This document shows, in pieces, positions 18,601 through 27,225 of a stretch of 64,000 bases of DNA. The stretch is from NCBI GenBank assembly GCA_024213275.1, contig JANAVG010000001.1:275544-339543 (forward strand), given 5' to 3'. Within the stretch, counting starts at the first letter, position 1; the number at the start of each line of letters is the position of its first letter. The notes beneath the pieces are model-generated. The model searched no databases. It worked only from the letters and a program-made list of their open reading frames with translations, and was not told the DNA's origin. The DNA comes from Rossellomorea sp. BNER. Lineage in GTDB: Bacteria; Bacillota; Bacilli; Bacillales; Bacillaceae_B. The translations under genes were made by a program, and so were the position numbers.

Positions 18601-20278
18601 AAGCACCACTATCCTTCAACATGTACGATATCCGATCAATTGGATAGGCAGGGTCTATAGGGACATAGGCTCCACCTGACTTTACAATTGCTAACATGGC
18701 CACAATCATATCCAGCGAACGTTCAACCAACAGTCCAATGCGATTATCCGGCTTGACACCTGTTTGTTGTAGTACTCTTGCTAAACGGTTTGCTCGCTCA
18801 TTTAACTCGAAATAAGTAAGTCGCTCGTTCTTGAAAACTACGGCTACTTGATGAGGAACTTTATCAACTTGTTCCTCAAACCACTCATGAATCGTCTTCT
18901 CTTTTGGATACTCTGCGTCAGTATCATTCCACATTTTCAAAAGTTGTTGTTTCTCTGAATCTGTCAGTATATCGATTTGATGAACTAGAATATCTGAATG
19001 AGCAATGATGGTTTGAATAACCTTTTTAAAATGGTTCTCAATACGATCAATAAACTGATGGTCATACAATGAGTCATTATATTTAATATTTATTTCCACT
19101 GACGTTCCAGGAATAACGGTGATCGTTAGGGGGTAATTCGTTTGTGCAAAACTAGTCACATCACTGATCTTTAACATTTGTCCCTGATGATATAGGTTAT
19201 TCTCTGCACCTTTATCCAATGGAACATTTTCAAAAACAAGGATATGATCAAATATCTCTTGTTTTTGTACACTTTGATTTTGGATTTCATATAGTGGACA
19301 AAACCCATGCTTTTCTGATGTAAAAAACTGTTTCTGTAATTCTCGAGCAAGCTCTAGAAATGAACCATGACTTTTGTCTATACGAACAGGTACTGTATTG
19401 ATAAATAACCCAACCATCTTTTCTATTCCCTGTATGGGGGCTGTTCTCCCTGATTGGACCATTCCAAAAACAACATCTTCTTGATGGGTATATCTTTGTA
19501 GCAGCACACCCCAAATCGTTTGAAAAATGATATTTAGCGTTACATGATGCTGTTTACTAAAATGGACCATTTCTTTTGTCATTTCTTCACCAAGAGTAAA
19601 GTGAACGGTTTTGTAGTTGTCATTCTCTACTCGATTGGGTTTCATAGGGATCAATGCCCGCTCTTGGTACCCTTGCAAAAATTGTTTCCAATAGGCTAAG
19701 GATTCTTCATAATCTTGTATTTTTAACCAATCTATAAAATCCTTATAAGGCTTCACTTTTTCTAACTGAATTGGTCGTTCATTTACAAGTGAGGAGTAGA
19801 GTTGTAATAATTCGTTCATCACGATCCCAATGCTCCAACCATCCAATAGAATATGATGATAACTCCAAACCACTCGAAAATCATTTTCATCTTTTTTGAA
19901 AACAGCAAAACGCATTAAACTCTCTTTACGTAAGTCAAAACCACATTGCCTGTCTTCCTCTAAAAATGATTGGATCAAGTTTAAAAACTCTTTATCGGAT
20001 TGATCAGATAAATCCATATAATGAAAAGGTACTTTTCGATGATTTAATACTACTTGTTGAGGTTTCTTAATTTTTCGATAAACAAAGTTTGTACGCAATA
20101 TATCGTGTCTCTGTATCAGCATTTGAATACTCTGTTCAAAAACTTGAATATCAAGATTCCCTCGTATTGAAAAATCCACCTGTTGAAAATAGGTTTCTGT
20201 TTCCTCTTGCAAGAGAGAATGATACAACATTCCCTCTTGCATTGGTGATAAGTCATAAACCTTCTCTACTTTCGCCAT
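12626..20278 (-). CDS. NRPS 2: C-A(Pro)-PCP-C-A-PCP-E
   Basis: Second synthetase, about 2550 residues. Order: C (YHHILLDGWS near 140), A (YTSGTTG near 610), PCP (GGHSLK near 998), C (HHIITDG near 1181), A (near 1650), PCP of the GGDSIKA type that precedes E domains (near 2028), and E (HHLVVDGVSW near 2210, EGHGRE near 2350, RTVGWFTSCYP). By-eye codes: DVQYIAHVVK (proline) and DAWLMGAVCK (aromatic-like, not certain). The last residue is therefore made D before transfer to NRPS 3. The ATG at 20278 has AGGAGG six bases upstream; another ATG directly precedes it. Only 11 bp separate it from the stop of NRPS 1, so the two are co-transcribed. Confidence 0.94.
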   Translation of the reverse strand: MAKVEKVYDLSPMQEGMLYHSLLQEETETYFQQVDFSIRGNLDIQVFEQSIQMLIQRHDILRTNFVYRKIKKPQQVVLNHRKVPFHYMDLSDQSDKEFLNLIQSFLEEDRQCGFDLRKESLMRFAVFKKDENDFRVVWSYHHILLDGWSIGIVMNELLQLYSSLVNERPIQLEKVKPYKDFIDWLKIQDYEESLAYWKQFLQGYQERALIPMKPNRVENDNYKTVHFTLGEEMTKEMVHFSKQHHVTLNIIFQTIWGVLLQRYTHQEDVVFGMVQSGRTAPIQGIEKMVGLFINTVPVRIDKSHGSFLELARELQKQFFTSEKHGFCPLYEIQNQSVQKQEIFDHILVFENVPLDKGAENNLYHQGQMLKISDVTSFAQTNYPLTITVIPGTSVEINIKYNDSLYDHQFIDRIENHFKKVIQTIIAHSDILVHQIDILTDSEKQQLLKMWNDTDAEYPKEKTIHEWFEEQVDKVPHQVAVVFKNERLTYFELNERANRLARVLQQTGVKPDNRIGLLVERSLDMIVAMLAIVKSGGAYVPIDPAYPIDRISYMLKDSGACMILSQASVIEKLQSISEWSGSWVDVRESLDNRIDGSNLSVANQSNHLAYVIYTSGTTGHPKGVMMEHCQLVNLLHDQISRIEIPFNEKVLQFNSISFDVSFQEIFSTLLSGGCLYVIENEMKQNIEKLLTYIENQTISIVYWPVSYVKAVFQLVARLPKSIKHVITAGEQLILSPSLKQCIRQSNVHIHNHYGPSETHVVTTYKLSPDKELIEHPPIGKPIANTQIYVLNENRQIQPQGAVGEVYISGKSVSRGYLGKPKLTAEKFLTNPFVPNERMYRTGDIARYLSDGNIEFLGRIDQQVKIRGYRIELGEIESVLMEYPKVKDVVVRNLIDGQSETYLCAYVILNESVSSTELEKYLQQKLPDYMIPSFIKEIRQIPLMPNGKVDRKALPLPDRLERKTTYVPPATEMERQLVEIWEQVLGADFVGVTDHFFTIGGHSLKVIQLVAMIHKKLQVDLPVHVIFEHPTIRQLAFYLEEKEQTEFQGIQPAPSQPNYPVSSAQKRMFVLQQMELSSTHYNLPGAIIIEGECDDQRLEQAIQSLIERHESLRTSFELVDGEPVQMIHPKISFTLPVRKITEKDVKSVVNQFIRPFSLDQTPLFRVELFQIEVKKHLLLIDLHHIITDGVSTDVMLNDLSKIYGGESLPDLRIQYKDFAVWQQEWMQSEHCRRQEKYWLDSFSDEIPDLELPTDYVRPEVQNFAGSHESFVLNDELTRSLKKLASKTGTTLYMLLLTAYNLLLYKYSKQSEVIVGTPVVGRSHADIQSVMGMFVNTLAIRNHPEGHKRVVDFVHEVKAQALAAYDHADYPFEMLVEKLSLQRDTSRNPLFQAMFTMQDFGSNGLHLDGVQVKPYDLEYAISKFDLSLVTRESEDQIKCQLEYSSSLFKQETIQRMKHHFEQIVKEMVAHPEKKISEVEMLTYHEKEQLLVKWNQTENVYPKEKTIHELFIEQVAQTPNNIAVVCNEEKLTYQELNVRANRLAHVLRQHGVKPDDRVGLVMARQLDVVVGILGILKAGGAYVPINPSYPVERIRYLLEDSGATIVLSQDHVVEKFIDEGSWKGECLDIEEVVSTEGDSSNLSIVNKPTDLAYVIYTSGTTGQPKGVMVEHQSVINLIRHFQTEWSIQEQDRVGQFANISFDASIWEVGVSLLSGACLYLISQDVIADPTAFEHYVDQHKLSMLLLPPTYLSYLNQQRMKSLRKVMVGGSESTPSLVERWNEIYLNAYGPTEATVCATVWEPSNGSNDKVIPIGKPISNTKVYILDENLQLQPIGVPGELCIGGVGLARGYLDKPEQSAERFVPSPFSEGERIYRTGDFARYLSDGNIQFLGRIDHQVKVRGHRVELGEIESALVSHPNVKNGSVRDWKNEQNEMNLCAYVVLNEAISSNELKMFIGQKLPDYMIPSFVMEIEEMPLTSNGKVDRRALPKPDGIEAQGEYVAPVTEIEKKLVRIWQQVLDVNKIGVNHHFFEMGGDSIKAIQVAAMLQKEGCILSVNHLFREPTIQKVIPYIEYKQQQVNQDFVLGEVPLTPIQIEFFEDCEHHVNHFNQSVLLYSPTYLQEDVVDKVLIKLVKHHDALRMNFRQEQDRWIQINRGIEEDIFHFHRFDVKHEKNIRHRIEVLANQMQSSLDITKGPLMKVSLFRTDKGDYLLFVIHHLVVDGVSWRILLEDFENGYQQALKNQPIELPLKTDSLLTWADGLCKYANSTKLKKEIAYWEKLCQTEIVPLPKDRKVAGSTMEESDQVELSLTEEQTTQLLSRIHHAYNTEINDILLTSLGLTLRNWSDSDQVSILLEGHGREEILESISLHRTVGWFTSCYPVVLDFSQNDAEEHLSYSIKKVKETLRRIPNRGIGYGILKYLSKSDLGSTHLTSFHPEIAFNYLGQFDQSTEVGQNFQISSLNTGKLVSPQMKRKHTIDMNGLVFNGRFTLQIGYSSKEYNKETITRLAEDLQTNLNRVINHCVERTETDVTPSDVGDKNLSLEDLQYMQSILEG

Positions 20279-20289
20279 CATAAACCTCC

Positions 20290-23200
20290 TTATTCGTCCT
20301 CGAAAATCCCTTGTATATATGCTAATTCTTGAGATGAAAGACTATCATCTGCTAAATCACTTGGTTTTTTCATCGCCGCAGTCTTGTCTAAACCGTAGTT
20401 CATCTGATTAATGGACTTTCCCTCCTCAATATAAGGACTGATTTCTTGAATGGTTGCTGCATTGAATAAGTTATACAAACTAAGGGTAAGATTTTCTTTC
20501 GCAAGCAATTGAATGATCTGAATAGCTTGCATCGAGTCACCGCCTAGTGCAAAAAAGTCATCATGAATACCTACTTTTTCTACTTTTAATACTTGTTCCC
20601 ACACAGATACGAGTTTTGCTTCTATCTCATTGCGTGGGCCGACATAATCAAATTGTTCCAGTGACGTTCCGCTCGGTTCAGGTAGAGCTTTACGATCTAT
20701 CTTCCCATTGGGATTCAAGGGGAGACTCTCTAGCTGTACAAAATAGGCGGGAACCATATATTTAGGTAACAAATTAGTAAGTTCATCACGTATTTTAGAT
20801 TCATCCATCGTCACTTCTGCAACAAAATAAGCACAAAGCGCTTTCCTTCCATTCCCCTTCCAATCGACCACAACCGCCTGAGTAATCGGCTGTTGGGTCA
20901 ATAACGTATTACTAATCTCCTCCAATTCGACTCGATAACCTTGAATCTTTACTTGATGATCTTTTCGCCCTAAAAATTCAATATAACCATGGCGATGTAA
21001 AAGACCATAATCGCCAGTACGATAGAGTCTCCCGAATTGTGGATGCTGGATAAATGCTTGCTTTGTCTTCTCCTCATCGTGTAAATAGCTCTCTGCTAAC
21101 CCGCATCCGCCGATAAATAACTCACCTTCAACGCCAATGTGACATGGTTGTAATTGATCATTCAACACAAAATATTGTTGGTTTGCAAGCGGTCTACCAT
21201 AAGGAATACTCCCCCACCCTAGGCTCACCTCTTCAATCGGATAATAGATTGACCAAATCGAGGCTTCTGTTGCCCCACCTAGTGATATCACTTGAGTATT
21301 TGGAAAATGTTTTTTCACTTTATCTGGAAGGGTTAGCGGAATCCAATCTCCACTTAACAAAGTTAAACGCAACGAGCTATTTACAATTTGTGAATGAACC
21401 GATTCTAAGGCAAGGTCCATAATCACCGGAACTGAATTCCAAATCGTGATTGCTTGTTGATTTATCGTCTCTAATAACTGACCTATATCGCGGTGGTCTT
21501 TCACCATCACAAGTGTTGCTCCAGCACTTAAGGTACCGAAAATATCATAAACTGAAAGATCAAAACACATTGAAGAAATGCCAATTACTCGATCTTCCTC
21601 ATTCACCATAAACTTCTTGTTCACATCTTGAATGGTATTAGTTACAGCTCCATGAGATATAACCACGCCTTTCGGTTTCCCTGTGCTACCAGAGGTATAG
21701 ATCACATAGGCCAAATCCTTCGGTGTGACTCCACTGATTACGTTATGATCGGGAGCATAACAAAGGTTTTCCATATGATATAAATCAGGAGTAATCAAAG
21801 ACTGACATTGACTATGTTCCAGGATGAAATCTTGTCGTTCCTTTGGATAATCTGGATCGATCGGTACGTAAGCTGCCCCAGCTTTCAACACTCCCAATAA
21901 ATTGACAATTGTCTCCACCTTACGTGCAGCTAGCACACCCAAACGATCACCTTTTCCTACGCCCTGTTCTTGTAAATAATGAGCTACCTGATTAGAACGT
22001 CTATCTAACTCTTCATACGTGATACTCTGCTTTTCAAAAACGACAGCTAGTTGATCGGGAGTTTGCTTGACTTGCTCAACAAATAATTCATGTAACGTTG
22101 CTGGCTGCAGATGCTCTTCTGTTTGGTTATATTGCGTAAGCAACACTTGTTCAGGCTCGGTTAGTTGAAGGGGGGCCACCTCTCCTTGATCTGCTAATTG
22201 TTCCATCATGGTTACATATTGATTAAACATTTTCTCTACCATGTCCTCATCCAATAGCTGTTCGACATAATTCCACATCATGACTAACTCACCATTCTGC
22301 TCTGTAACAACATAGTCTAGATAGACCTGAGGTGTCTGTGCTGTTACACTACGTAGAGAACCGATATCATTCCAATTAAATTCATCATCATTGAGTAGCA
22401 TAGAAGTAAAGACGATTGGCATCAAAGCCCTGGTTTCTATCTGCTCCAACTGCATAAGATCCCGAAGAAATCGAACCCCATCATAATAGCGATGCTCTAA
22501 GCCTTCAATCATCGTCTCTTGTGTCTTTTGGACCTTGTTCATAAACGATTCATCCGATGGTAAATCAAGATCTAACAAAATCAAGGAAGTAAAATCACCG
22601 ATGATCTGTTCGACTTGTGGATGAACAGGATAACGATTAAATACCGTTGAGTTGATCGCTAACCTCCTCTGATTAGACCAACGAGCCAATATCTCTCCAT
22701 ATGCTGTACAAAGCATAGAAGAAGGTGTCACCTTGTTTCTCTGCGCCAATTGCTTGATTTTGGTCCATTTCTCCCGACTTATCGTTTGATACAGACTTTT
22801 GAAGCGGGGATGTACAACATCATTGGGATTTTTCTTTAAACGCAGCTCTGGAGCAGCTGGAAAATCCTTTCGTTTAGCCAACCAATAATTTCTTGATTGC
22901 TCATATTTTGCACTTTGTTTCACTTGTTGGTAGGATGACATATAATCACGGAAGGTCAAGCTCAATGCTGGAAGTTGTAAATCTGGCTGATGGTATAACT
23001 GTATTAACTCTTTCCAAAAGATTTGTAAACTAGCTCCATCCATCACAAGCACATCAAAGCTGCAAAAAAGCAGATGGGAGGTATCATTTATACGAAATGC
23101 TTTGAACTCAAACAATGGCCACTTTTCAGGTGAAAATACTTGATGTGACATACGGGAACGCTCGGCATGTAACCGTTGATCTTGTTCTTTAAAACTTAAG

Positions 23201-26200
23201 CCTGTCAAATCTTCGACTTCGATCGTATAGGTTAACCACTCAGAAAGTATCTGTTGTGTTCCATTTGATAACACGATGGCACGCAACATAGGATGACGTT
23301 CAATGATTTGTTGTAAGCTATGATTCAAGCGATGTATATCCAATAAAGTTTCCCATTCCAAATAGCTGTGTGTGGCTACTCCCCCCAACTCAAAATGTTG
23401 TTCGCGTCCAAGTAAATAAGCCAACTGTATTTCCGTTAAAGAAAATGGTTGATGAAGGTTTTCAAAATCTTCTACAACAGCAGGTAAATGAAACCCGTTT
23501 GATGCCCTTTTATTTACATGAAGACTCAATTCGGCAATGGTTTGATAACGAAAGATATCCCGTACCTCTACGTTCATCCGTTCTTGGTTGAGGATATTCA
23601 CCAGTTGAATGGCCTTAATGGAATTCCCACCTAATTCAAAAAAGGGATGAGTCACGCCGATTTCTTTTACACCCAGAACTTGCTGCCAAATACGGGTCAG
23701 CTTCTTTTCCATATCAGTAACTGGTGGTACATATTTCACTTGAAGCTTTGTGCCATCTGGCTTTGGCAATAATGTTCGATCAACTTTACCATTAGGTGTA
23801 AGTGGTATATCATCAATTTCTATGACAAAGGAAGGAATCATATAATTAGGTAGTTTTTGTCTTAAATATTTCTTAATCTCACTGCTTGATACTTTCTCAT
23901 TCATTACCACATACGCACATAAATACGTTTCATCCTGATCATCTTTCCAATCTCGAACGGTAACATCTTTCACTTTTGGATATGCAGAGATTACCGTCTC
24001 AATCTCACCTAATTCAATCCGGTAGCCTCGCACTTTTACTTGATGATCCATCCGACCCAAAAACTCAATATTTCCATCAGGCAAGTATCGAGCTAAATCT
24101 CCTGTCCGATAGATTCGTTCACCTGAAGAAAAAGGATTGGGAACAAACTTTTCTGATGTTAGTTTTGGTTTTCCCAAATAACCACGAGCGAGTCCAACAC
24201 CACCGATGCATAGCTCTCCTTGAACACCGATTGGTTGAAGTTGCATATGTTCATTAACGATATAAACTTTTGTATTAGCAATCTGCTTCCCAATGGGTGC
24301 ATAGGATAAGGAATTGATTTCTCCTTCTCCTTGCCACATGGTCGTATAAACTGTCGATTCAGCTGGTCCATAAGCATTTACATAGATTCCCTTCCATCTT
24401 CTGACAAGCTCCGGGGAACTAGCTGAGCCAACAGCTAAGACTTTACGTAAATGTGGTAAACTAGTCATTTTTTCTGAATTTAGTTGTTTTAAATAGGTAG
24501 CCGATAGAGAAAGTATTGTTAATTTTTGTTCACTTACATAGGATTCAAACCTTGTAGAATCCTGAATCACTTCCTTTGATATAAGGTAGAGACTTGCTCC
24601 TGTTAAAAGCCCAACATATACTTCCCAAACAGAGGCATCAAAGGAAATACTCGCAAATTGTCCAATCCGATCAGTTGATTGAATCCCGAACTCTTCTTGA
24701 CTATATGTAACCAAATTAATGACACTTTTATGTTCAACCATGACTCCTTTTGGCTGTCCAGTCGTCCCGGATGTATAAATCACATATGCTAAATCAGTTG
24801 GGTGATGAAAGGATGGTAGATTTAAAGATTCCGACATCGTCCGATTGATCTCTTGGATATCGATCCATTTACTTGACCAGGTTCCTTGAGGTTTCAATCT
24901 TTCAATAACACAGGATTGACTTAAAACCGTTTGTGCATCACTATCTTCTAACATGTATCGAATCCGCTCAAGCGGATACTCAGGATCAATGGGTATATAG
25001 GTCCCACCCAATTTTACAATCGCTAGCATACCTACGATTACATCGAGTGATTTTCCCATCAATAATCCAACCCGATTACCTGGTTTCACCCCCTGCTGCT
25101 TGAGCATATGTGCAACGCCATTTGACCGTTCATGTAATTCCTTATAAGTTAATTTCTCTTCATTGTATACAACAGCTATGTTATTTGGTGTTTTCTGTAC
25201 TTGCTCTAAAAACAGTCCATCAATAGTCTTGTCCTTTGAGAAATCCGCTTCTGTACCATTCCACTCGACCAACTGTTTACACTTCTCTGATTCAGTACAG
25301 ATTTCCAATTGTGCGATCTTTAGGTATGGAGTCTGGATGATATTCTTGATAAGGGTAATCAAACGTTCAGTTAACTTTTCGATTTCACCCTCTTGAAATA
25401 TTTCCTGTCGATAATCAACGTTTAATACAAGCTGATCCGTATGCATATAGTTTTTGATGTGGACATTGATTTCATAAAAATCGTATCCACTGAATATTTG
25501 ATCACCTTCTGCTGTTATCTCTTGGTACTCAACACCGACTGTAAAAAGTTGCTTCACATCGTACCCTTGGTTCTGTAACTCCTGAATCAACCTGTTATAT
25601 GGATATTTTTGATGACGAAAGATTCTCATCTGTTTGCGTTTTACATCTTGCATCCATTCCAAAACGGGAGAATGGTCACTCACTTCCGTACGAAAAGGTA
25701 CGGTACTTACAAACATTCCAAGTACATCGCGCTCTTCTCGTTTCCTATTACCGACATAAGTTCCCAATACGATTTCTTTTTCATTGTAAATACGAGAAAA
25801 ATAAATAAAAAGCGCAGACATAAACAATGTATACATGCTGGTTTGGTGCTCTTGGCAAAACATATCCATCTTCTGCTTTAAATCAGGTGGAATGACAAAT
25901 GCCTTCCGATTGGCTTCTAAACTTTTTGTATACAATTCATCCACACGAGTTGATAGATAGTCAGGAATCGTATCAAATTCTTGATGCCAATATCGTTTAT
26001 CTTTTTGAAACCGCATAGACTCTATGTATTCAGTCTCGGACTCTATATATCTTGTTAATCCAAACGGATTTATAATATCAATAGAATAACCTCGTTTGAA
26101 CTGTTCATAAATCTCTTCAATTTTTTGCCCGATCAGATTCACCGAAATTCCATCTAATATCATGTGATGGCATTTAATCAGTAAAAACGCCTCTTCTCTC

Positions 26201-26562
26201 CACTTGACTAAAACAAATTCATAAAGGCATGAATCGTAAAGAGAAAAGGGAACTTTGGCCTTTTCTTGAAACCAGTCTTCCACTTTCCCCTTATGATATT
26301 CACTTAGATCCACTACTTTTAAATCTACCGATGATTCCTTTGCTTTGTATTGAGTTGGTTCCATTCCCTCTTGTAATGAAAGTCTGACACGTAACATCTC
26401 ATAATTAGAAACAAGAACTTCAATCGCCTTCTGCATCAATTCAATATTTACATCAAGAAATTTTATTCGACCAATAATATTCGAGACACCAGTATGGGGA
26501 AACATCGATTCTGTATACCACATTCTTTTTTGAGCATCGGTTAAAGGGTAGTGTTTGTTCAT
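20290..26562 (-). CDS. NRPS 1: C-A-PCP-Cy-A(Cys)-PCP, initiating subunit
   Basis: First synthetase, 2090 residues. Order: C (CHHMILDGIS near 132), A (YTSGTTG near 595), PCP (GGNSIK near 980), heterocyclisation Cy domain, A (YTSGSTG near 1620), PCP (GGDSMQ near 2007). The Cy call rests on DVLVMDGAS (DxxxxDxxS in place of HHxxxDG, near 1169), VFTSMLL and QTPQVYLDYV. The second A domain reads DLYNLSLIWK, the classical cysteine code, so this enzyme should make a thiazoline from residue 1 and Cys, as bacitracin BacA does. Module 1 reads DAWSLVAVYK (hydrophobic or aromatic, uncertain). An N-terminal C domain on the starting module suggests acyl capping. AGGAGG lies 12 bases before the ATG, a long spacing. 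Confidence 0.94.
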   Translation of the reverse strand: MNKHYPLTDAQKRMWYTESMFPHTGVSNIIGRIKFLDVNIELMQKAIEVLVSNYEMLRVRLSLQEGMEPTQYKAKESSVDLKVVDLSEYHKGKVEDWFQEKAKVPFSLYDSCLYEFVLVKWREEAFLLIKCHHMILDGISVNLIGQKIEEIYEQFKRGYSIDIINPFGLTRYIESETEYIESMRFQKDKRYWHQEFDTIPDYLSTRVDELYTKSLEANRKAFVIPPDLKQKMDMFCQEHQTSMYTLFMSALFIYFSRIYNEKEIVLGTYVGNRKREERDVLGMFVSTVPFRTEVSDHSPVLEWMQDVKRKQMRIFRHQKYPYNRLIQELQNQGYDVKQLFTVGVEYQEITAEGDQIFSGYDFYEINVHIKNYMHTDQLVLNVDYRQEIFQEGEIEKLTERLITLIKNIIQTPYLKIAQLEICTESEKCKQLVEWNGTEADFSKDKTIDGLFLEQVQKTPNNIAVVYNEEKLTYKELHERSNGVAHMLKQQGVKPGNRVGLLMGKSLDVIVGMLAIVKLGGTYIPIDPEYPLERIRYMLEDSDAQTVLSQSCVIERLKPQGTWSSKWIDIQEINRTMSESLNLPSFHHPTDLAYVIYTSGTTGQPKGVMVEHKSVINLVTYSQEEFGIQSTDRIGQFASISFDASVWEVYVGLLTGASLYLISKEVIQDSTRFESYVSEQKLTILSLSATYLKQLNSEKMTSLPHLRKVLAVGSASSPELVRRWKGIYVNAYGPAESTVYTTMWQGEGEINSLSYAPIGKQIANTKVYIVNEHMQLQPIGVQGELCIGGVGLARGYLGKPKLTSEKFVPNPFSSGERIYRTGDLARYLPDGNIEFLGRMDHQVKVRGYRIELGEIETVISAYPKVKDVTVRDWKDDQDETYLCAYVVMNEKVSSSEIKKYLRQKLPNYMIPSFVIEIDDIPLTPNGKVDRTLLPKPDGTKLQVKYVPPVTDMEKKLTRIWQQVLGVKEIGVTHPFFELGGNSIKAIQLVNILNQERMNVEVRDIFRYQTIAELSLHVNKRASNGFHLPAVVEDFENLHQPFSLTEIQLAYLLGREQHFELGGVATHSYLEWETLLDIHRLNHSLQQIIERHPMLRAIVLSNGTQQILSEWLTYTIEVEDLTGLSFKEQDQRLHAERSRMSHQVFSPEKWPLFEFKAFRINDTSHLLFCSFDVLVMDGASLQIFWKELIQLYHQPDLQLPALSLTFRDYMSSYQQVKQSAKYEQSRNYWLAKRKDFPAAPELRLKKNPNDVVHPRFKSLYQTISREKWTKIKQLAQRNKVTPSSMLCTAYGEILARWSNQRRLAINSTVFNRYPVHPQVEQIIGDFTSLILLDLDLPSDESFMNKVQKTQETMIEGLEHRYYDGVRFLRDLMQLEQIETRALMPIVFTSMLLNDDEFNWNDIGSLRSVTAQTPQVYLDYVVTEQNGELVMMWNYVEQLLDEDMVEKMFNQYVTMMEQLADQGEVAPLQLTEPEQVLLTQYNQTEEHLQPATLHELFVEQVKQTPDQLAVVFEKQSITYEELDRRSNQVAHYLQEQGVGKGDRLGVLAARKVETIVNLLGVLKAGAAYVPIDPDYPKERQDFILEHSQCQSLITPDLYHMENLCYAPDHNVISGVTPKDLAYVIYTSGSTGKPKGVVISHGAVTNTIQDVNKKFMVNEEDRVIGISSMCFDLSVYDIFGTLSAGATLVMVKDHRDIGQLLETINQQAITIWNSVPVIMDLALESVHSQIVNSSLRLTLLSGDWIPLTLPDKVKKHFPNTQVISLGGATEASIWSIYYPIEEVSLGWGSIPYGRPLANQQYFVLNDQLQPCHIGVEGELFIGGCGLAESYLHDEEKTKQAFIQHPQFGRLYRTGDYGLLHRHGYIEFLGRKDHQVKIQGYRVELEEISNTLLTQQPITQAVVVDWKGNGRKALCAYFVAEVTMDESKIRDELTNLLPKYMVPAYFVQLESLPLNPNGKIDRKALPEPSGTSLEQFDYVGPRNEIEAKLVSVWEQVLKVEKVGIHDDFFALGGDSMQAIQIIQLLAKENLTLSLYNLFNAATIQEISPYIEEGKSINQMNYGLDKTAAMKKPSDLADDSLSSQELAYIQGIFEDE

Positions 26563-26851
26563 TTTCTAACCCAGCCTCCTTTTCACATATGTTATGTTTG
26601 CTACAAAACCAGGTAACTTTTTCAGAAAATATAAAAACTCAAAAAATCACTTCTACGTCTTAAAATATTCATGCTCACTGCATGTAACCTCTCTTAGTTT
26701 AACTTTTCCTCTCCCAATGAAATGTTAAAATTTCAATAAATTTACAACAATGGAATGAAATAATTTTAACGAAGCTGTAATACAAGGAGTTTATACCTCT
26801 TAAAAACGGGTAGGGTAACACTATATAAAACTATTTATTAGAGGTGAGAAA
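26563..26851. other. Divergent intergenic region upstream of the NRPS operon
   Basis: AT-rich space between the NRPS operon (-) and a small stress-type gene (+). I see a SigB-like promoter on the plus strand but no convincing SigA -35/-10 pair for the NRPS operon. The NRPS leader may lie in this region and depend on an activator. Confidence 0.4.
26789..26813 (+). promoter_or_regulatory. SigB-like promoter of the 65-residue gene
   Basis: GTTTAT (26789-26794), 13 bases, GGGTAG (26808-26813). This matches the general-stress SigB pattern GTTTAA-N12-15-GGGTAT at five of six bases in each box and lies about 40 bases before the start codon. Confidence 0.5.
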
Positions 26852-27049
26852 TTGACAGAAGTAACTCAAATTATAGAGGAGTGGATTGTGGAGAATTTTG
26901 AGGGTGAAGACGTTGCAATAGAAGATTGTCATGATTACCCCTACGGAAAAGAAATCACTGACAAATCAAATGATTATGTGATTGTATTTTATGATTTAGA
27001 TAAAGGAAGAATTAATTATCTTTTCAAAGAACAAAGTACCCATAATTGA
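26852..27049 (+). CDS. Small acidic protein of unknown function
   Basis: 65 residues from a TTG start preceded by GAGGTGA. Soluble and acidic, with clusters FEGEDVAIEDCHD and IVFYDLDKGRINYLF. I do not recognise the family. The SigB-like promoter before it suggests a general-stress protein. It is divergent from the NRPS operon and followed by a spacer without a clear terminator of its own. Confidence 0.62.
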   Translation: MTEVTQIIEEWIVENFEGEDVAIEDCHDYPYGKEITDKSNDYVIVFYDLDKGRINYLFKEQSTHN

Positions 27050-27140
27050 CCTCTTCAATAATTCAAACAATAGGCTGCGATTTAGATATTCCTTTTTGTC
27101 ATTCGTTTCCTTTTACCCAATCGATCTATTTCATTATTAT

Positions 27141-27175
27141 AAAAAAACAACCTCTGCGAATACTTACAGAGGTTG
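27141..27175 (-). terminator. Terminator of the DMT transporter gene
   Basis: CAACCTCTG (27148-27156) pairs with CAGAGGTTG (27167-27175). On the minus strand a run of seven T follows (27147-27141). Confidence 0.85.
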
Positions 27176-27225
27176 AGCGATAATAGGCTATTTTTTCACA
27201 AATTCAAATGGAACTTCCGCTCTTC

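Noticed and set aside
20290..26562. Second condensation-like domain of NRPS 1 as a normal C domain
   Set aside because: It lacks HHxxxDG and has DxxxxDxxS plus the other Cy motifs, and it precedes a cysteine-activating domain.
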